Shown here in pieces: positions 8,584 through 16,887 of a stretch of 42,570 nucleotides of DNA. Source of the stretch: Neorhizobium sp. SHOUNA12A (GTDB lineage: Bacteria; Pseudomonadota; Alphaproteobacteria; Rhizobiales; Rhizobiaceae); contig NZ_JALBGV010000054.1 in NCBI RefSeq assembly GCF_023006505.1, positions 1 to 42,570 of the forward strand, in the 5' to 3' direction. The notes beneath the pieces were generated by a model. The model did not search any database, was not told the DNA's origin, and worked only from the letters and a program-made list of their open reading frames with translations. Position 1 is the stretch's first letter. Every line of letters begins with the position of its first letter. Both the position numbers and the translations under genes were made by a program.

Positions 8584-8753
8584 ACAGCCGTTGGATTCCA
8601 GTCGTGTACCGGATTAAGAAATAGTCGCGCAACCGAAGCCGGATTACAGTGAGCAAAGAAACCGGTAGATTGACTGGTGCGCCTCCTGGAATATGATGCT
8701 TTAGCTTTTCAAATCTCGTAGATCGTCGGAGGGAGAGCCGAAGCCGATTGACG

Positions 8754-8939
8754 CGATCTCCACTGCCATAGCGCGCCGGCGGTCTCCGCCGCTGCTGAAT
8801 CATTAAGAAGCCGTGGTTGAGGCGTCTGCAGCCGGCTTTTCCGCGTTCGTCTACAAGGACCATTTCTATCCCGGCATAGCGCATACCAAGCTGCTTGAGA
8901 TGATGCTGCCGCCCATTCCGCTGAGCGTGCTCGACGAGA
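8754..8939 (+). pseudogene. Broken remnant of a DUF6282-type amidohydrolase gene
   Basis: This stretch aligns with the intact gene at 20085-20999. Bases 8754-8899 match 20152-20300 and bases 8902-8939 match roughly 20498-20534, so about 195 bases of the middle are missing. In a 93-base block without gaps I counted 81 identities, and most differences fall on third codon positions. There is a 2-base deletion after the GGCGGTCT motif and a TAC codon has become TAA. The gene is therefore dead. The third-position pattern says it diverged as a working gene before it decayed, so it is a former paralog or a remnant of a related cluster rather than a fresh copy. Confidence 0.85.
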
Positions 8940-8953
8940 CGCCATCAGCCTAG

Positions 8954-9154
8954 TACTGCGCTCTCCGGCCAGGCAGGGACGTCATCGAAGCGGACGGCGT
9001 GGTGGTCGGGCTTACGCCAGGTATGGCGGTCACGGTGGAAATCAAAACGGGCTCCCGTCGCATCCTGGAATATGTGGTCTCTCCGCTTGTGGAGGTAGCC
9101 TCGCGAGCGATGGCGACGACGCTCGCCGTGGTCCAGAGCAGGGAAAGCGTCTGA
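8954..9154 (+). pseudogene. C-terminal remnant of an HlyD-family type I secretion adaptor
   Basis: The frame ending at TGA 9152-9154 reads DVIEADGVVVGLTPGMAV, then TVEIKTGSRRILEYVVSPL, which is the hallmark C-terminus of HlyD/PrsE-type membrane fusion proteins of type I secretion systems. No start codon, membrane segment or coiled-coil part is present, a TAG (8951-8953) stands directly upstream and the partner ABC exporter is absent. It is a truncated leftover next to the DUF6282 remnant. Confidence 0.75.
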
Positions 9155-9786
9155 GCCCGCATCGAAAATAGAAGGTCTGGATATTTGCTAGTTTGATATC
9201 TTATCACGGGTTGGATATCACCGTAATCACACGCGACCGTTGATCCGTCTATTGAAGGCTGGAGATCGTTTTACGGCGGCATCGTATGGCCAAGCTGCAC
9301 CCCGTCATGTTCCTAGGGCACATTCGTCAAAGAGCTCACGAGGCAAGCCACATATATGGACGAGGGCAAGGGCCGCCAACCCCGGATAAAGGAGGCTCTA
9401 TCGGAAGCTGCGGGTTTAATGCCGATGTATGAAATTGATGCATTCCAGCGAGACAAGAAGTTAAATTACCTCAATAACTTAGCGTTTGTCTGACCAACTG
9501 TTGCCGATGCGCCCGTAATCCCGCCCGCCTTGATCTGTGGTCAGCTTTCCCTGGACGAGCAACGGGCGCTTCTTCATGAAGATTACAGTGGTGGTTCTCT
9601 TGGCCGGGAAGTCCGCACGTGACTTCACCGGCGCTTGCCGGACGAGGTTAGGATGCAAATCGTTCGGCAGGAATCCGGCCTTGCTCTGGGGTGAATGAGG
9701 CCGCAGGGCGGCATGAGCTTTACCGAAATCCTTATCCGAGACATTGTGAAATTCGCAGCTCTGCCCCCACGGGTTGCAGACCCCTA
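9155..9786. other. Intergenic debris region, no gene recognised
   Basis: About 630 bases lie between the HlyD remnant and the operator of the tct cluster. One frame from about 9342 to 9493 (ATG 9357, MDEGKGRQPRIKEALSEAAG...) and the reverse strand of 9479-9780 have protein-like composition, but I recognise neither and see no ribosome binding site. Given the two remnants just upstream, further decayed gene pieces are the likely content. Confidence 0.4.
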
Positions 9787-9801
9787 TTTCAACCTTTGAA
9801 A
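9787..9801. promoter_or_regulatory. Candidate IclR operator TTTCA-N5-TGAAA upstream of tctC
   Basis: TTTCA and TGAAA arms flank the 5-base spacer ACCTT, 103 bases before the tctC start. The same palindrome with the same spacer length occurs at 14395, 15800 and 18253, all inside this catabolic cluster. It is a likely site for the IclR protein encoded at 15917. Confidence 0.6.
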
Positions 9802-9904
9802 CAGATGCCTCACTGCAATAGCCGAGGCTCTGCTTTCGTCTATGATCCATCTCCACCGGAACAAGAAGCATGAAGCGCCGATCCGGGTTGAGGGAGGAGA
9901 GACA

Positions 9905-10885
9905 ATGCGCAGGATACTGACATCCATCGGTCTTGCCTTGCTGGCGTTCGCGGGTGTGAACGCAGCGAGCAGTGCCGGGCTGGCGGCGGAATGGCCGAAG
10001 GACAAGCCGGTCACTCTGGTTCACGCGTTTTCGGCAGGCAGCGATTATCTGGCGCGGCTGGTGGCCGCGGCGCTGGAAAAGGGCATCGGGCAAACGGTCA
10101 TTGTCGAAAACAAGCCGGGGGCTGGCGGCGCGATCGGCACGGGCTACGTGGCTCGCCAGAAGCCGGACGGCTATACCCTGGTCACCGCCTATCCGGGACC
10201 GGCGGCCAATTTCACCAACACCATGCCCGGGCTGGCCTATAAGCCGCTGCAGGATTTCGAGCACATCATCCAGTTTTCCGTCGGCGACATGGTGCTGGTG
10301 GCCCGCAAGGATTTTCCGGCCAACAATTTCAGCGAGTTGATCACCTATGTGAAGGAGCACCCCTCGCAGGTGAGCGCCGGCAACAACGGCATCGGCTCCT
10401 ACGGTCACATGATCGAGACCGCGATCATGGATATGGCCGGGATCGACATCAAGCTTGTCAGTTATAAGGGCAGCCCGCCGATCGTGACCGACATGCTGTC
10501 GGCGAGCCTGGATCTCTCCGTGGATTATCTCGGTGATGCCTATATCAAACACATCGAGGCGGGCACTCTAAAGCCGCTCGCGGTGATCTCCGCCAACCGG
10601 GTCAAGATACTGCCGAACGTTCCGACCCTGAAGGAGGCGGGGCTCGATCTCGTTGCCGTGCCGTGGGGAGGCATCATGGCGCCCAAGGGTACGCCCCCGG
10701 CGGTCGTCAAGAAGATCAACGACGTGCTCACGGAATATCTGAAGTCGGACGACGCCATCCGGAAATTCGCCGTTGCGGGCCAGGTCCCGGCGCCGACCAC
10801 GCCAGAGGAGTTCCACAGGATCGTCGTCGATGAAGAAGCGCTGTGGCGGAACATCATCACCAAATACAAGATCCGGAGCGAATAG
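9905..10885 (+). CDS. tctC: Tripartite tricarboxylate transporter substrate-binding protein (TctC/Bug family)
   Basis: This 326-residue periplasmic solute-binding protein has a signal peptide of about 27 residues (MRRILTSIGLALLAFAGVNA... ending near GLAA). Family motifs are present: WPKDKPVTLVHAFSAG, IVENKPGAGGAIGTGYVARQKPDGYT, LVSYKGSPPIVTDMLS and the late GIMAPKGTPPAVV. These Bug-type proteins bind small carboxylates and hand them to the TctAB membrane complex. The start at 9905 has AGGGAGGAGA at 9891-9900 and gives a clean signal peptide. tctB and tctA follow at 12342 and 12829 with two enzyme genes between. A candidate IclR operator lies 103 bases upstream. The ligand cannot be read from the sequence. 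Confidence 0.92.
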   Translation: MRRILTSIGLALLAFAGVNAASSAGLAAEWPKDKPVTLVHAFSAGSDYLARLVAAALEKGIGQTVIVENKPGAGGAIGTGYVARQKPDGYTLVTAYPGPAANFTNTMPGLAYKPLQDFEHIIQFSVGDMVLVARKDFPANNFSELITYVKEHPSQVSAGNNGIGSYGHMIETAIMDMAGIDIKLVSYKGSPPIVTDMLSASLDLSVDYLGDAYIKHIEAGTLKPLAVISANRVKILPNVPTLKEAGLDLVAVPWGGIMAPKGTPPAVVKKINDVLTEYLKSDDAIRKFAVAGQVPAPTTPEEFHRIVVDEEALWRNIITKYKIRSE

Positions 10886-10950
10886 TCCTTCGGTCTCTCC
10901 GAAACAGAGAGCGACGGCCGGCAGATTGACGAAATCCGGGAGCGCATCCG

Positions 10951-11784
10951 ATGTCGAGTGATACCCTTGTCCGGTCACATCGGCCCGCCGACGCGCCGCT
11001 GGTGGATGCGCATTTTCACATCTATACGGCGGACCTGCCGCTGGCGCCTGACGCCTGGCACCGACCGCCGGAAGATGCAGGCACCGAGCGGCTGATCAAG
11101 CTGCTCGACGACCATGGCATCTCGCTCGGGGTCGTGGCTGCCGCCAGCTTGCATGGCGAATACAACGACTACGTTCGTGATGCTTTGCGCAGATATCGCC
11201 GCCTGCGGGCAACGGCAATCGTCTCTCCGTCCATCGGCATCTACGAGCTGGAGCGGATGCGCGACGACGGCTTCGTCGGCATCCGGCTGATGTGGAGAAC
11301 GCTTGCGGAGGCGCCGGATATCACCTCGCCGGACTATCGCCGGCTGTTGCGGCGGGTCGCCGATCTCGGCTGGCACGTGCACCTGATCGAAAGGGCGGAT
11401 CGACTGCCGAAGATGATGCAGGAGATCGAGGCAGCAGGCGCGCGCGTGGTGATCGATCATATGGGCATGCCGGAAGCCGGCAAGGGTGTGGACGATCCCG
11501 GATTTCGCCTCGTCCTCAACGCGATCGATCGTGGCAATACCTGGGTCAAGCTTTCGGCGGGTTACCGGTTCAAGCCGCTCTCGACCGCCGTGGATTGCGC
11601 CCGGGAGTTGGTGAAGCGGACGGGCGGGGAGCGGCTGGTCTGGGCGAGCGACTGGCCCTTTGCCGCCTACGAAAACAACGTGACCTACGGAGAGACCGTG
11701 GCGGCGCTTTCCGAATGGGTGCCTGACCCGGTCATGCGGCAACGCATCGGCGGTCGAAATGCCCTCGAACTCTACTTCATGTAA
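10951..11784 (+). CDS. Amidohydrolase-family protein, 2-pyrone-4,6-dicarboxylate lactonase-like
   Basis: This 277-residue TIM-barrel metal-dependent hydrolase resembles LigI (2-pyrone-4,6-dicarboxylate lactonase) and related lactonases. Features seen are VDAHFHIY with the HxH pair of strand 1, GVVAAASLHGEYN, GIRLMW on a later strand, VIDHMGMPE with a conserved His, KLSAGYR and the C-terminal WASDWPF with the catalytic Asp. The length suits the family. It follows tctC by 65 bases and precedes the SnoaL-like gene by 15, so they are probably cotranscribed. The role inferred is hydrolysis of a lactone or cyclic ester of the imported acid; the exact substrate is not visible. Confidence 0.85.
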   Translation: MSSDTLVRSHRPADAPLVDAHFHIYTADLPLAPDAWHRPPEDAGTERLIKLLDDHGISLGVVAAASLHGEYNDYVRDALRRYRRLRATAIVSPSIGIYELERMRDDGFVGIRLMWRTLAEAPDITSPDYRRLLRRVADLGWHVHLIERADRLPKMMQEIEAAGARVVIDHMGMPEAGKGVDDPGFRLVLNAIDRGNTWVKLSAGYRFKPLSTAVDCARELVKRTGGERLVWASDWPFAAYENNVTYGETVAALSEWVPDPVMRQRIGGRNALELYFM

Positions 11785-11799
11785 AAGCTGGAACCGGAA

Positions 11800-12297
11800 A
11801 TGGATGCACTCGCGGAATTGACTGCCAAGGCCGAAATCCTGTCCCTCGTCACCGAATACTGGAACGATGTCGACACCAATTGGGGTGCCGGTGCGCATAT
11901 GATGTTCACCGAAGATGGCGTGTTCGGGTCAGGCCCTTCCGCTTTTGTCGGGAGGGGGCAGATAAAGGCGTTTTACGACTGGCGCCGCAGCCGGGGCGAA
12001 CGCGTTGCGCGCCATCTGATCAACAACCCGATCGTTTCGATCGAGAGCCGAGATCGGGCGACGATCCGATATATCATGACCATCTATGCGGTCGATGGCT
12101 TGCCGGTCCAGCCCATCAATGGGCCAAACAGCATTTCGGACGTTCTCGAAGTCGTCGTGCGCGATTGGCCGGATGGTTGGAAGATCCAGTCGAAGGTGTT
12201 TACCCATTTGTTCAAGGGGCTGGAGCCGACGACGACGATGCCGGCAGATCTGCGGGAGGCCCTGCTGCCGGAGGGCAGCTCGCAGGCTCAGAGCTAA
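11800..12297 (+). CDS. SnoaL-like / NTF2-fold protein
   Basis: This 165-residue protein has the cone-shaped NTF2/SnoaL fold pattern: an N-terminal helix (ELTAKAEILSLVTEYWNDVD), MMFTEDGVFGSGPS, FVGRGQIKAFYDWR, RHLINNPIVSI and a C-terminal DGWKIQSKVFTHLFKG strand. Such proteins act as small isomerases, dehydratases or cyclases, or as accessory binding proteins. It sits between the lactonase-like gene (15 bases upstream) and tctB (44 bases downstream) and is likely part of that operon. Its role in the pathway is not known. Confidence 0.75.
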   Translation: MDALAELTAKAEILSLVTEYWNDVDTNWGAGAHMMFTEDGVFGSGPSAFVGRGQIKAFYDWRRSRGERVARHLINNPIVSIESRDRATIRYIMTIYAVDGLPVQPINGPNSISDVLEVVVRDWPDGWKIQSKVFTHLFKGLEPTTTMPADLREALLPEGSSQAQS

Positions 12298-12341
12298 TTT
12301 CCATATCGTACCGATCGAATGCCGTTGAGGAGGAAAACAGC

Positions 12342-12821
12342 ATGGCCATCGCAACGCGACAGCACCGCCCGCTCAGTCGCCGAAATGTCACTTTCGCCGC
12401 CATTTTCGTAGGTTTCAGCGTGGCTGTCGGCATCTACGCTTATGAAACGTTGAAGATCGGCACGGCGGCCGAGATGGGGGCCGGGTTCTTTCCCGTCATG
12501 CTCTCGATCGTGCTCGGGTTCCTGTCCCTGGCCGTGGCTTTCACGCCGATCCCTCAGGGCGCCCAGCCGTTGCGGTTCGCCCCGGTCAAGGCGTCCATTC
12601 TGATCATGGGGTCCCCCCTGATCTTTGCGGCGTCCATCCAGTCGCTGGGTCTGGTGGCTGCAGTGGCGTTGACGATCTTCTTTTCCAGTTTTGCCAGCCG
12701 GTTTGCCACCCTGCGCCAATCCCTTCTGCTGTCCGTCGGTTTCACCGTCTTTTGCGTGGCGGTATTCCATTATCTCCTGAACCTGCCAATCGCCCTCTGG
12801 GGCGACCTGATCACGGGTTAG
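12342..12821 (+). CDS. tctB: Tripartite tricarboxylate transporter small membrane subunit TctB
   Basis: This 159-residue protein has four hydrophobic segments, the usual TctB layout. The family-like EMGAGFFPVMLSIVLGFLSLAVA segment appears near residue 45, spanning the typical GPGFFP-type motif. TctB and TctA together form the inner-membrane channel driven by an ion gradient. The start at 12342 has GAGGAGG ending about 8 bases upstream. tctA starts 8 bases after its stop. Confidence 0.9.
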   Translation: MAIATRQHRPLSRRNVTFAAIFVGFSVAVGIYAYETLKIGTAAEMGAGFFPVMLSIVLGFLSLAVAFTPIPQGAQPLRFAPVKASILIMGSPLIFAASIQSLGLVAAVALTIFFSSFASRFATLRQSLLLSVGFTVFCVAVFHYLLNLPIALWGDLITG

Positions 12822-12828
12822 AAACGCC

Positions 12829-14340
12829 ATGGATATCTTTGCCAATCTCGCGCTCGGCTTCGGGGCGGTTCTTGAGCCTTCCAATCTGATGTTCTGCTTC
12901 ATCGGCTGCCTGCTCGGCACGGCCGTCGGTGTGCTGCCGGGCATCGGTCCACTCGGTACGATCGCCATCCTGCTGCCGGTGACGTTCGGCTTTGCGCCGG
13001 AGGCCTCGATGATCATGCTGGCCGGCATCTATTACGGCGCCCAATATGGCGGCTCCACCACCGCGATCCTCATCAACCTGCCTGGCGAGGCGACATCGGC
13101 GGTGACCGCCATCGACGGTTACCAGATGGCGCGCCAGGGCAGGGCAGGGGCAGCACTTGCCATCGCCGCGCTCGGCTCGTTCTTCGCCGGCTGCGTCGCG
13201 ACGCTTGTCATCGCGCTGTTCGCGCTGCCGCTGACCTCGCTTGCTCTCAGCTTCGGTCCCTCGGACTATTTTGCGCTAATGGTGCTGGGGGTGGTGGCCT
13301 CGATTGCGCTGGCGCACGGTTCGGTACTGAAGGGACTTGTCATGATCGTGCTGGGCCTGCTGCTCGGCTGCGTCGGGACCGATGTCTATACCGGCAGCAT
13401 GCGCCTGACGCTCGGCACGCTTGACCTTGCGGATGGCATTCCGATTATCGCCTTCGGTTCCGGCGTCTATGCGATCGCCGAAATCCTGCGTGGTCTCGAG
13501 GATGAAAAGGAGCAGGAGCGGGATGTGCTGACCACGCGCGTCACCGGCCTCATGCCCACCTGGGCGGATATCAAGGAGTCAGCCTGGCCTATCCTGCGGG
13601 GGACGGGGCTCGGTTGCATTCTCGGAATCCTGCCGGGTGGTGGCGCGATGCTGTCGTCCTTCACGTCTTATGCGCTGGAAAAGAAGATTTCCCGCCATCC
13701 CGAACGGTTCGGCCACGGCGCGATCGCCGGTGTTGCCGGTCCGGAATCGGCCAACAATGCCGGCGCCCAGAGCTCCTTCATCCCGATGCTGACGCTCGGT
13801 ATCCCCTCGAACGCGATCATGGCGCTGATGATCGGCGCGCTGATGCTGCAAGGCGTGGCGCCGGGCCCCAATCTCGTCAATGAGAAGCCGGTTCTGTTCT
13901 GGGGTGTGATCGTCTCGATGTGGATCGGCAATCTGATGCTGGTGATCCTCAACCTGCCGCTTGTCGGGCTGTGGGTAAAGCTGCTCTCGGTGCGCAACCA
14001 CTACCTTTTTCCGGCGATCATCGGTTTCTCGGCGATTGGCGTCTACAGTGTCGGCAACAATCCGTTCGATCTGGTCGTGATGGCGATTTTCGGAGTTATC
14101 GGCTACGGCCTTACCAAGCTCGATTGCGAACCCGCGCCCCTGCTGCTGGGCTTTGTGCTCGGACCGTTGCTGGAAGAATACCTGCGGCGCGCCATGCTGC
14201 TGGCGGACGGCAATCCGCTGGTGTTTTTCCAGCGGCCGCTCACCGCCGGCCTGCTGTTTGTCGCGGCAGTGACACTCTTTGCGGTGCTCTTTCCGGCGAT
14301 CCGCAACCGCCGCAGGGTCGTTTTTGCGGAAGAGGATTGA
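12829..14340 (+). CDS. tctA: Tripartite tricarboxylate transporter large membrane subunit TctA
   Basis: This 503-residue protein has about 11-12 membrane segments, full length for TctA. The two glycine-rich family signatures are seen: GVLPGIGPLGTIAILLP followed by YGAQYGGSTTAILINLPGE with AIDGYQMARQGRAG, and in the second half LGILPGGGAMLSSF with GPESANNAGAQSSFIPMLTLGIP. It forms the transport core with TctB and receives substrate from TctC. The gene begins 8 bases after tctB. The next gene on the strand (MFS) is more than 200 bases away and has its own candidate operator. Confidence 0.95.
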   Translation: MDIFANLALGFGAVLEPSNLMFCFIGCLLGTAVGVLPGIGPLGTIAILLPVTFGFAPEASMIMLAGIYYGAQYGGSTTAILINLPGEATSAVTAIDGYQMARQGRAGAALAIAALGSFFAGCVATLVIALFALPLTSLALSFGPSDYFALMVLGVVASIALAHGSVLKGLVMIVLGLLLGCVGTDVYTGSMRLTLGTLDLADGIPIIAFGSGVYAIAEILRGLEDEKEQERDVLTTRVTGLMPTWADIKESAWPILRGTGLGCILGILPGGGAMLSSFTSYALEKKISRHPERFGHGAIAGVAGPESANNAGAQSSFIPMLTLGIPSNAIMALMIGALMLQGVAPGPNLVNEKPVLFWGVIVSMWIGNLMLVILNLPLVGLWVKLLSVRNHYLFPAIIGFSAIGVYSVGNNPFDLVVMAIFGVIGYGLTKLDCEPAPLLLGFVLGPLLEEYLRRAMLLADGNPLVFFQRPLTAGLLFVAAVTLFAVLFPAIRNRRRVVFAEED

Positions 14341-14394
14341 GAGCTTCTCCATCGTTGCCGGGCGGATTTTACCACGTGTTATGGCGCGATCGTG

Positions 14395-14409
14395 TTTCAT
14401 GTCGTGAAA
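14395..14409. promoter_or_regulatory. Candidate IclR operator TTTCA-N5-TGAAA upstream of the MFS gene
   Basis: TTTCA and TGAAA flank the 5-base spacer TGTCG, about 157 bases before the MFS transporter start and 54 bases after the tctA stop. It has the same arms and spacing as the sites at 9787, 15800 and 18253. Confidence 0.5.
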
Positions 14410-14566
14410 TCGCCGCGCGGCGAAGGTGGACCCCTCGACCGTCCGGGTTGTAACTCATCGAAATCCGGCAAACAGCCGGACAGCGTTTCCCACCCATCAA
14501 CCAACCCCGATATTCACAGGTGAAACTTGCAATATCTGCTGAGTTTCCATTTTTCCGGCTGTGCTG

Positions 14567-15790
14567 ATGAGCGCTGACAAGGTCGGACGCTACAACCCTC
14601 TGCTTGCCCTGAAGGACCCGCATTACCGCCGTTTCGCCATCGGGAGCATCGTCTCCGTCCTCGGCATGTGGATGCAGAAGATCGGCGTCGCATGGCTGGC
14701 ATGGGAGCTGAGCAAGTCGCCATTCTGGCTCGGGTTGATTGCCGCCGCCGACATGCTGCCGTCGATCTTCCTCAGCAGCTTTGCCGGCTCGCTCGCCGAC
14801 GCGCATGACAAGATCAAGGTGCTGCGTTCGGCGCAATCGGTCGCCATCCTGCAGTCCGCGGCGCTGGCCCTGCTCTCGTGGCTGGGGCTCACCACCGTCG
14901 AAGTGCTGCTCGGGCTCACCCTGATCCTTGGAATTTCCAGCAGTCTCGAACAGCCGGCGCGGTTGTCGCTCATTCGGGAAATCGTGCCTGCGGACTATCT
15001 GCATGCGGCAGTGGCGGTCAATGCGCTGAGTTTCAACCTCGCCCGGTTCGTTGGCCCGATCATCGCCGGGCTGTTGATCAGTAAAGTCAATGTCGGCGTC
15101 ACCTTCGCGGCGAGTGCCGTGGCAATTGCCTTCTTCTCTTATGCACTGGCTATGATCCGGGTCCAGAAGGGTATCGATCGACCCTCAGACGCTGTTCAGC
15201 GATCGGGCACCGCCGATGGCTTTCGTTACGTGCGTCGCCACAAAAGCCTTCTGGCGACGCTGGGGCTGCTGGGAATGACCGGGATCAGCGTCAATGGGAT
15301 ATTGCAGATGCTTCCGGCAATCTCCGATGCCCTGTTCGCGAAAGGCATAGACGGGTTCGTGGAGCTGATGGCGGCTTCTGCCTTCGGCTCGGTGGTCTCA
15401 GGCACGATAACCCTGCTGCGGCCGCCGAGTGCGCGGGGCCTGCTTGGTATCGCGTTTGCCGCGATTTGCGCCACCGCCGCCCTTGCGGTGCTCGCGTTGA
15501 CGCCGAGCTTTCACCTCGCGCTGATTGCGATCTTCTGCATGTCGTTCGCCAACATGTATGCGGGGATCGCCGGACAAGCCTTGCTGCAGCTGGAGAGTGA
15601 GCCCGGCAAACTGGGCCGCGTGATGGGAATCTACAGCATGATCATCCGTGGCGGTCCCGCGGTCGGTAGTTTCGTCATCGGAACCGCGGCGACGTTTGTC
15701 GGCATGGTCATTCCCATCGTCGGCGTCGCGGCGCTTGCCGCCTGTTATTCCGGCGCCATCGCGCTGGCCTTCCGCCGGCAGCAATCGTGA
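14567..15790 (+). CDS. MFS transporter
   Basis: This major facilitator protein of about 407 residues has roughly 12 hydrophobic segments. It resembles the EntS/TMP_3-type exporters: an early YNPLLALKDPHYRRFAIGS leader, GMWMQKIGVAWLAWELS, the GSLADAHDKIKVLR loop between segments 2 and 3 (equivalent to the MFS signature loop) and a second-half GLGRVMGIYSMI-like repeat (LGRVMGIYSMIIRGGPAVGS). The start could be GTG 14561 or ATG 14567, two codons apart. It lies between tctA and the iclR gene with regulatory palindromes on both sides, so it probably moves a substrate or product of the same pathway. Direction and substrate are unknown. Confidence 0.85.
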   Translation: MSADKVGRYNPLLALKDPHYRRFAIGSIVSVLGMWMQKIGVAWLAWELSKSPFWLGLIAAADMLPSIFLSSFAGSLADAHDKIKVLRSAQSVAILQSAALALLSWLGLTTVEVLLGLTLILGISSSLEQPARLSLIREIVPADYLHAAVAVNALSFNLARFVGPIIAGLLISKVNVGVTFAASAVAIAFFSYALAMIRVQKGIDRPSDAVQRSGTADGFRYVRRHKSLLATLGLLGMTGISVNGILQMLPAISDALFAKGIDGFVELMAASAFGSVVSGTITLLRPPSARGLLGIAFAAICATAALAVLALTPSFHLALIAIFCMSFANMYAGIAGQALLQLESEPGKLGRVMGIYSMIIRGGPAVGSFVIGTAATFVGMVIPIVGVAALAACYSGAIALAFRRQQS

Positions 15791-15793
15791 CCG

Positions 15794-15820
15794 TTTTCAT
15801 TTCATCTGCTGAAATGAAAA
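15794..15820. promoter_or_regulatory. Perfect 11-bp palindrome, candidate IclR autoregulatory operator
   Basis: TTTTCATTTCA (15794-15804) and TGAAATGAAAA (15810-15820) form a perfect inverted repeat around the spacer TCTGC. Its core is TTTCA-N5-TGAAA as at three other places in the cluster. It lies about 97 bases before the IclR start and 4 bases after the MFS stop. It could also fold as a weak hairpin, but the shared core argues for an operator. Confidence 0.6.
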
Positions 15821-15916
15821 AAAGAAGCCTCTGGCCTCATCGCCCGGCGGGGACTACCGTTTGCTTAGGCATTGGTTGGGAGACCGGTGCAGAGGGAATT
15901 CTGGGAGGAGTTCTGG

Positions 15917-16801
15917 ATGCTGGATAGCGAGCTTAAGGAGAGACCGGCCAGATCTCCGCAGCTGCCGAAATATAACGATCTTCATTGCAGGGCTAACTCA
16001 TTGCGTGGCAGCGTCGACGAACACAAGGCGTCCTATGCTCCCGTCGAATCCGCCCGCCGGGTTCTGCTGCTGCTGCAGGCGCTCAATGCCCAGCGTATCG
16101 CCACCATCGGCTCGCTGCATCAGGTGACGGGCCTTTCCAAGTCGACGATCGTCAGAATGCTCGAAACCTTGATCAGCGAAGGATACGTCGTCCGCGACAA
16201 TTTCGTCGGCGGCTATAGCGTGACCTCCAAGGTCGTCTCGCTTGCGTCCGGGTTCAGCGGCGCTCCGTTGCTGATCGAGGCGGCGCGGTCGCGGGCGGTG
16301 GCGTTGACCAATGATATCAAGTGGCCCGTGAGCCTCGGAACGCTGCGCGACGGCCACATCCTGGTCAGTTTTACCACGGCGCCGATCAGTCCCTGGTCCT
16401 ATCCGTTTCCCGTGCTGCACCGGTTCCTGGATCTGGAACTGACCGCGATGGGGCAGTGTTACCTGGCGTTCTGCGATGACGAGGAGCGTGCGCTGCTTTT
16501 GAACGCACTGACCCAGCAGCGCCGCGGGCAGGGCAAGCCGTTCGATGCCGCGCGGGTGCTGAGGGACCTCAGGGCAACCCGCAAGCGCGGTTATGCCCGT
16601 GTCGGCGGACCGCGGCGGGTTTTCGATTTCGTGGCTGTCCCGATCCTCGACGGTCAGCGTTGCTCTGCCTGCATGGGGGTCGGCTTCTATCGCACCGCAG
16701 TTCCGTCCGATCGCATCGTGGAGAGCGTAATCCAGCCCATGCTCGAGACCGCATCCGCCATAAAAGTGGATATGCGCAACCTCAATAGCGCCGGCTACTG
16801 A
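15917..16801 (+). CDS. IclR-family transcriptional regulator
   Basis: This regulator of about 294 residues has an N-terminal winged helix near residues 40-100, with ESARRVLLLLQALNAQ leading in, GLSKSTIVRMLETLISEGYV as the recognition helix region and a DNFVGGYSVTSKVVSLASG wing. The C-terminal effector domain follows (SLGTLRDGHILVS, LTAMGQCYLAFC, RKRGYARVGG, VAVPILD). ATG 15917 is chosen because CTGGGAGGAG precedes it with a 6-base gap; the frame is open from a TTG at 15872. The protein has a longer N-terminal lead than most IclR members. It is the only regulator in the cluster and a perfect palindrome lies in front of it, so control of its own gene and of the tct and aldolase units is likely. 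Confidence 0.9.
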   Translation: MLDSELKERPARSPQLPKYNDLHCRANSLRGSVDEHKASYAPVESARRVLLLLQALNAQRIATIGSLHQVTGLSKSTIVRMLETLISEGYVVRDNFVGGYSVTSKVVSLASGFSGAPLLIEAARSRAVALTNDIKWPVSLGTLRDGHILVSFTTAPISPWSYPFPVLHRFLDLELTAMGQCYLAFCDDEERALLLNALTQQRRGQGKPFDAARVLRDLRATRKRGYARVGGPRRVFDFVAVPILDGQRCSACMGVGFYRTAVPSDRIVESVIQPMLETASAIKVDMRNLNSAGY

Positions 16802-16887
16802 GCCACAATCAACACTGATCCGCTGGGCGTGCTCGATCGGGGCAGGCCTCGCTGTGTCCAATCGTGACCAACCCAAAGAGGGATCCA

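Noticed and set aside
9317..9330. A 14-base match to the HpcH/HpaI aldolase gene (18398-18411), both reading GTFVK
   Set aside because: The flanking bases do not align and a 14-base match between a kilobase of debris and the rest of the window is not rare. It could be another remnant beside the DUF6282 one, but the evidence is too thin.
9479..10552. Long open frame on the minus strand
   Set aside because: Most of it is antisense to tctC, whose signal peptide and family motifs are clear. Only the last 100 residues lie outside and they match nothing I know.
12294..13028. Open frame on the minus strand across tctB and tctA
   Set aside because: It is antisense to two well-supported transporter genes and has a biased composition typical of GC-rich shadow frames.
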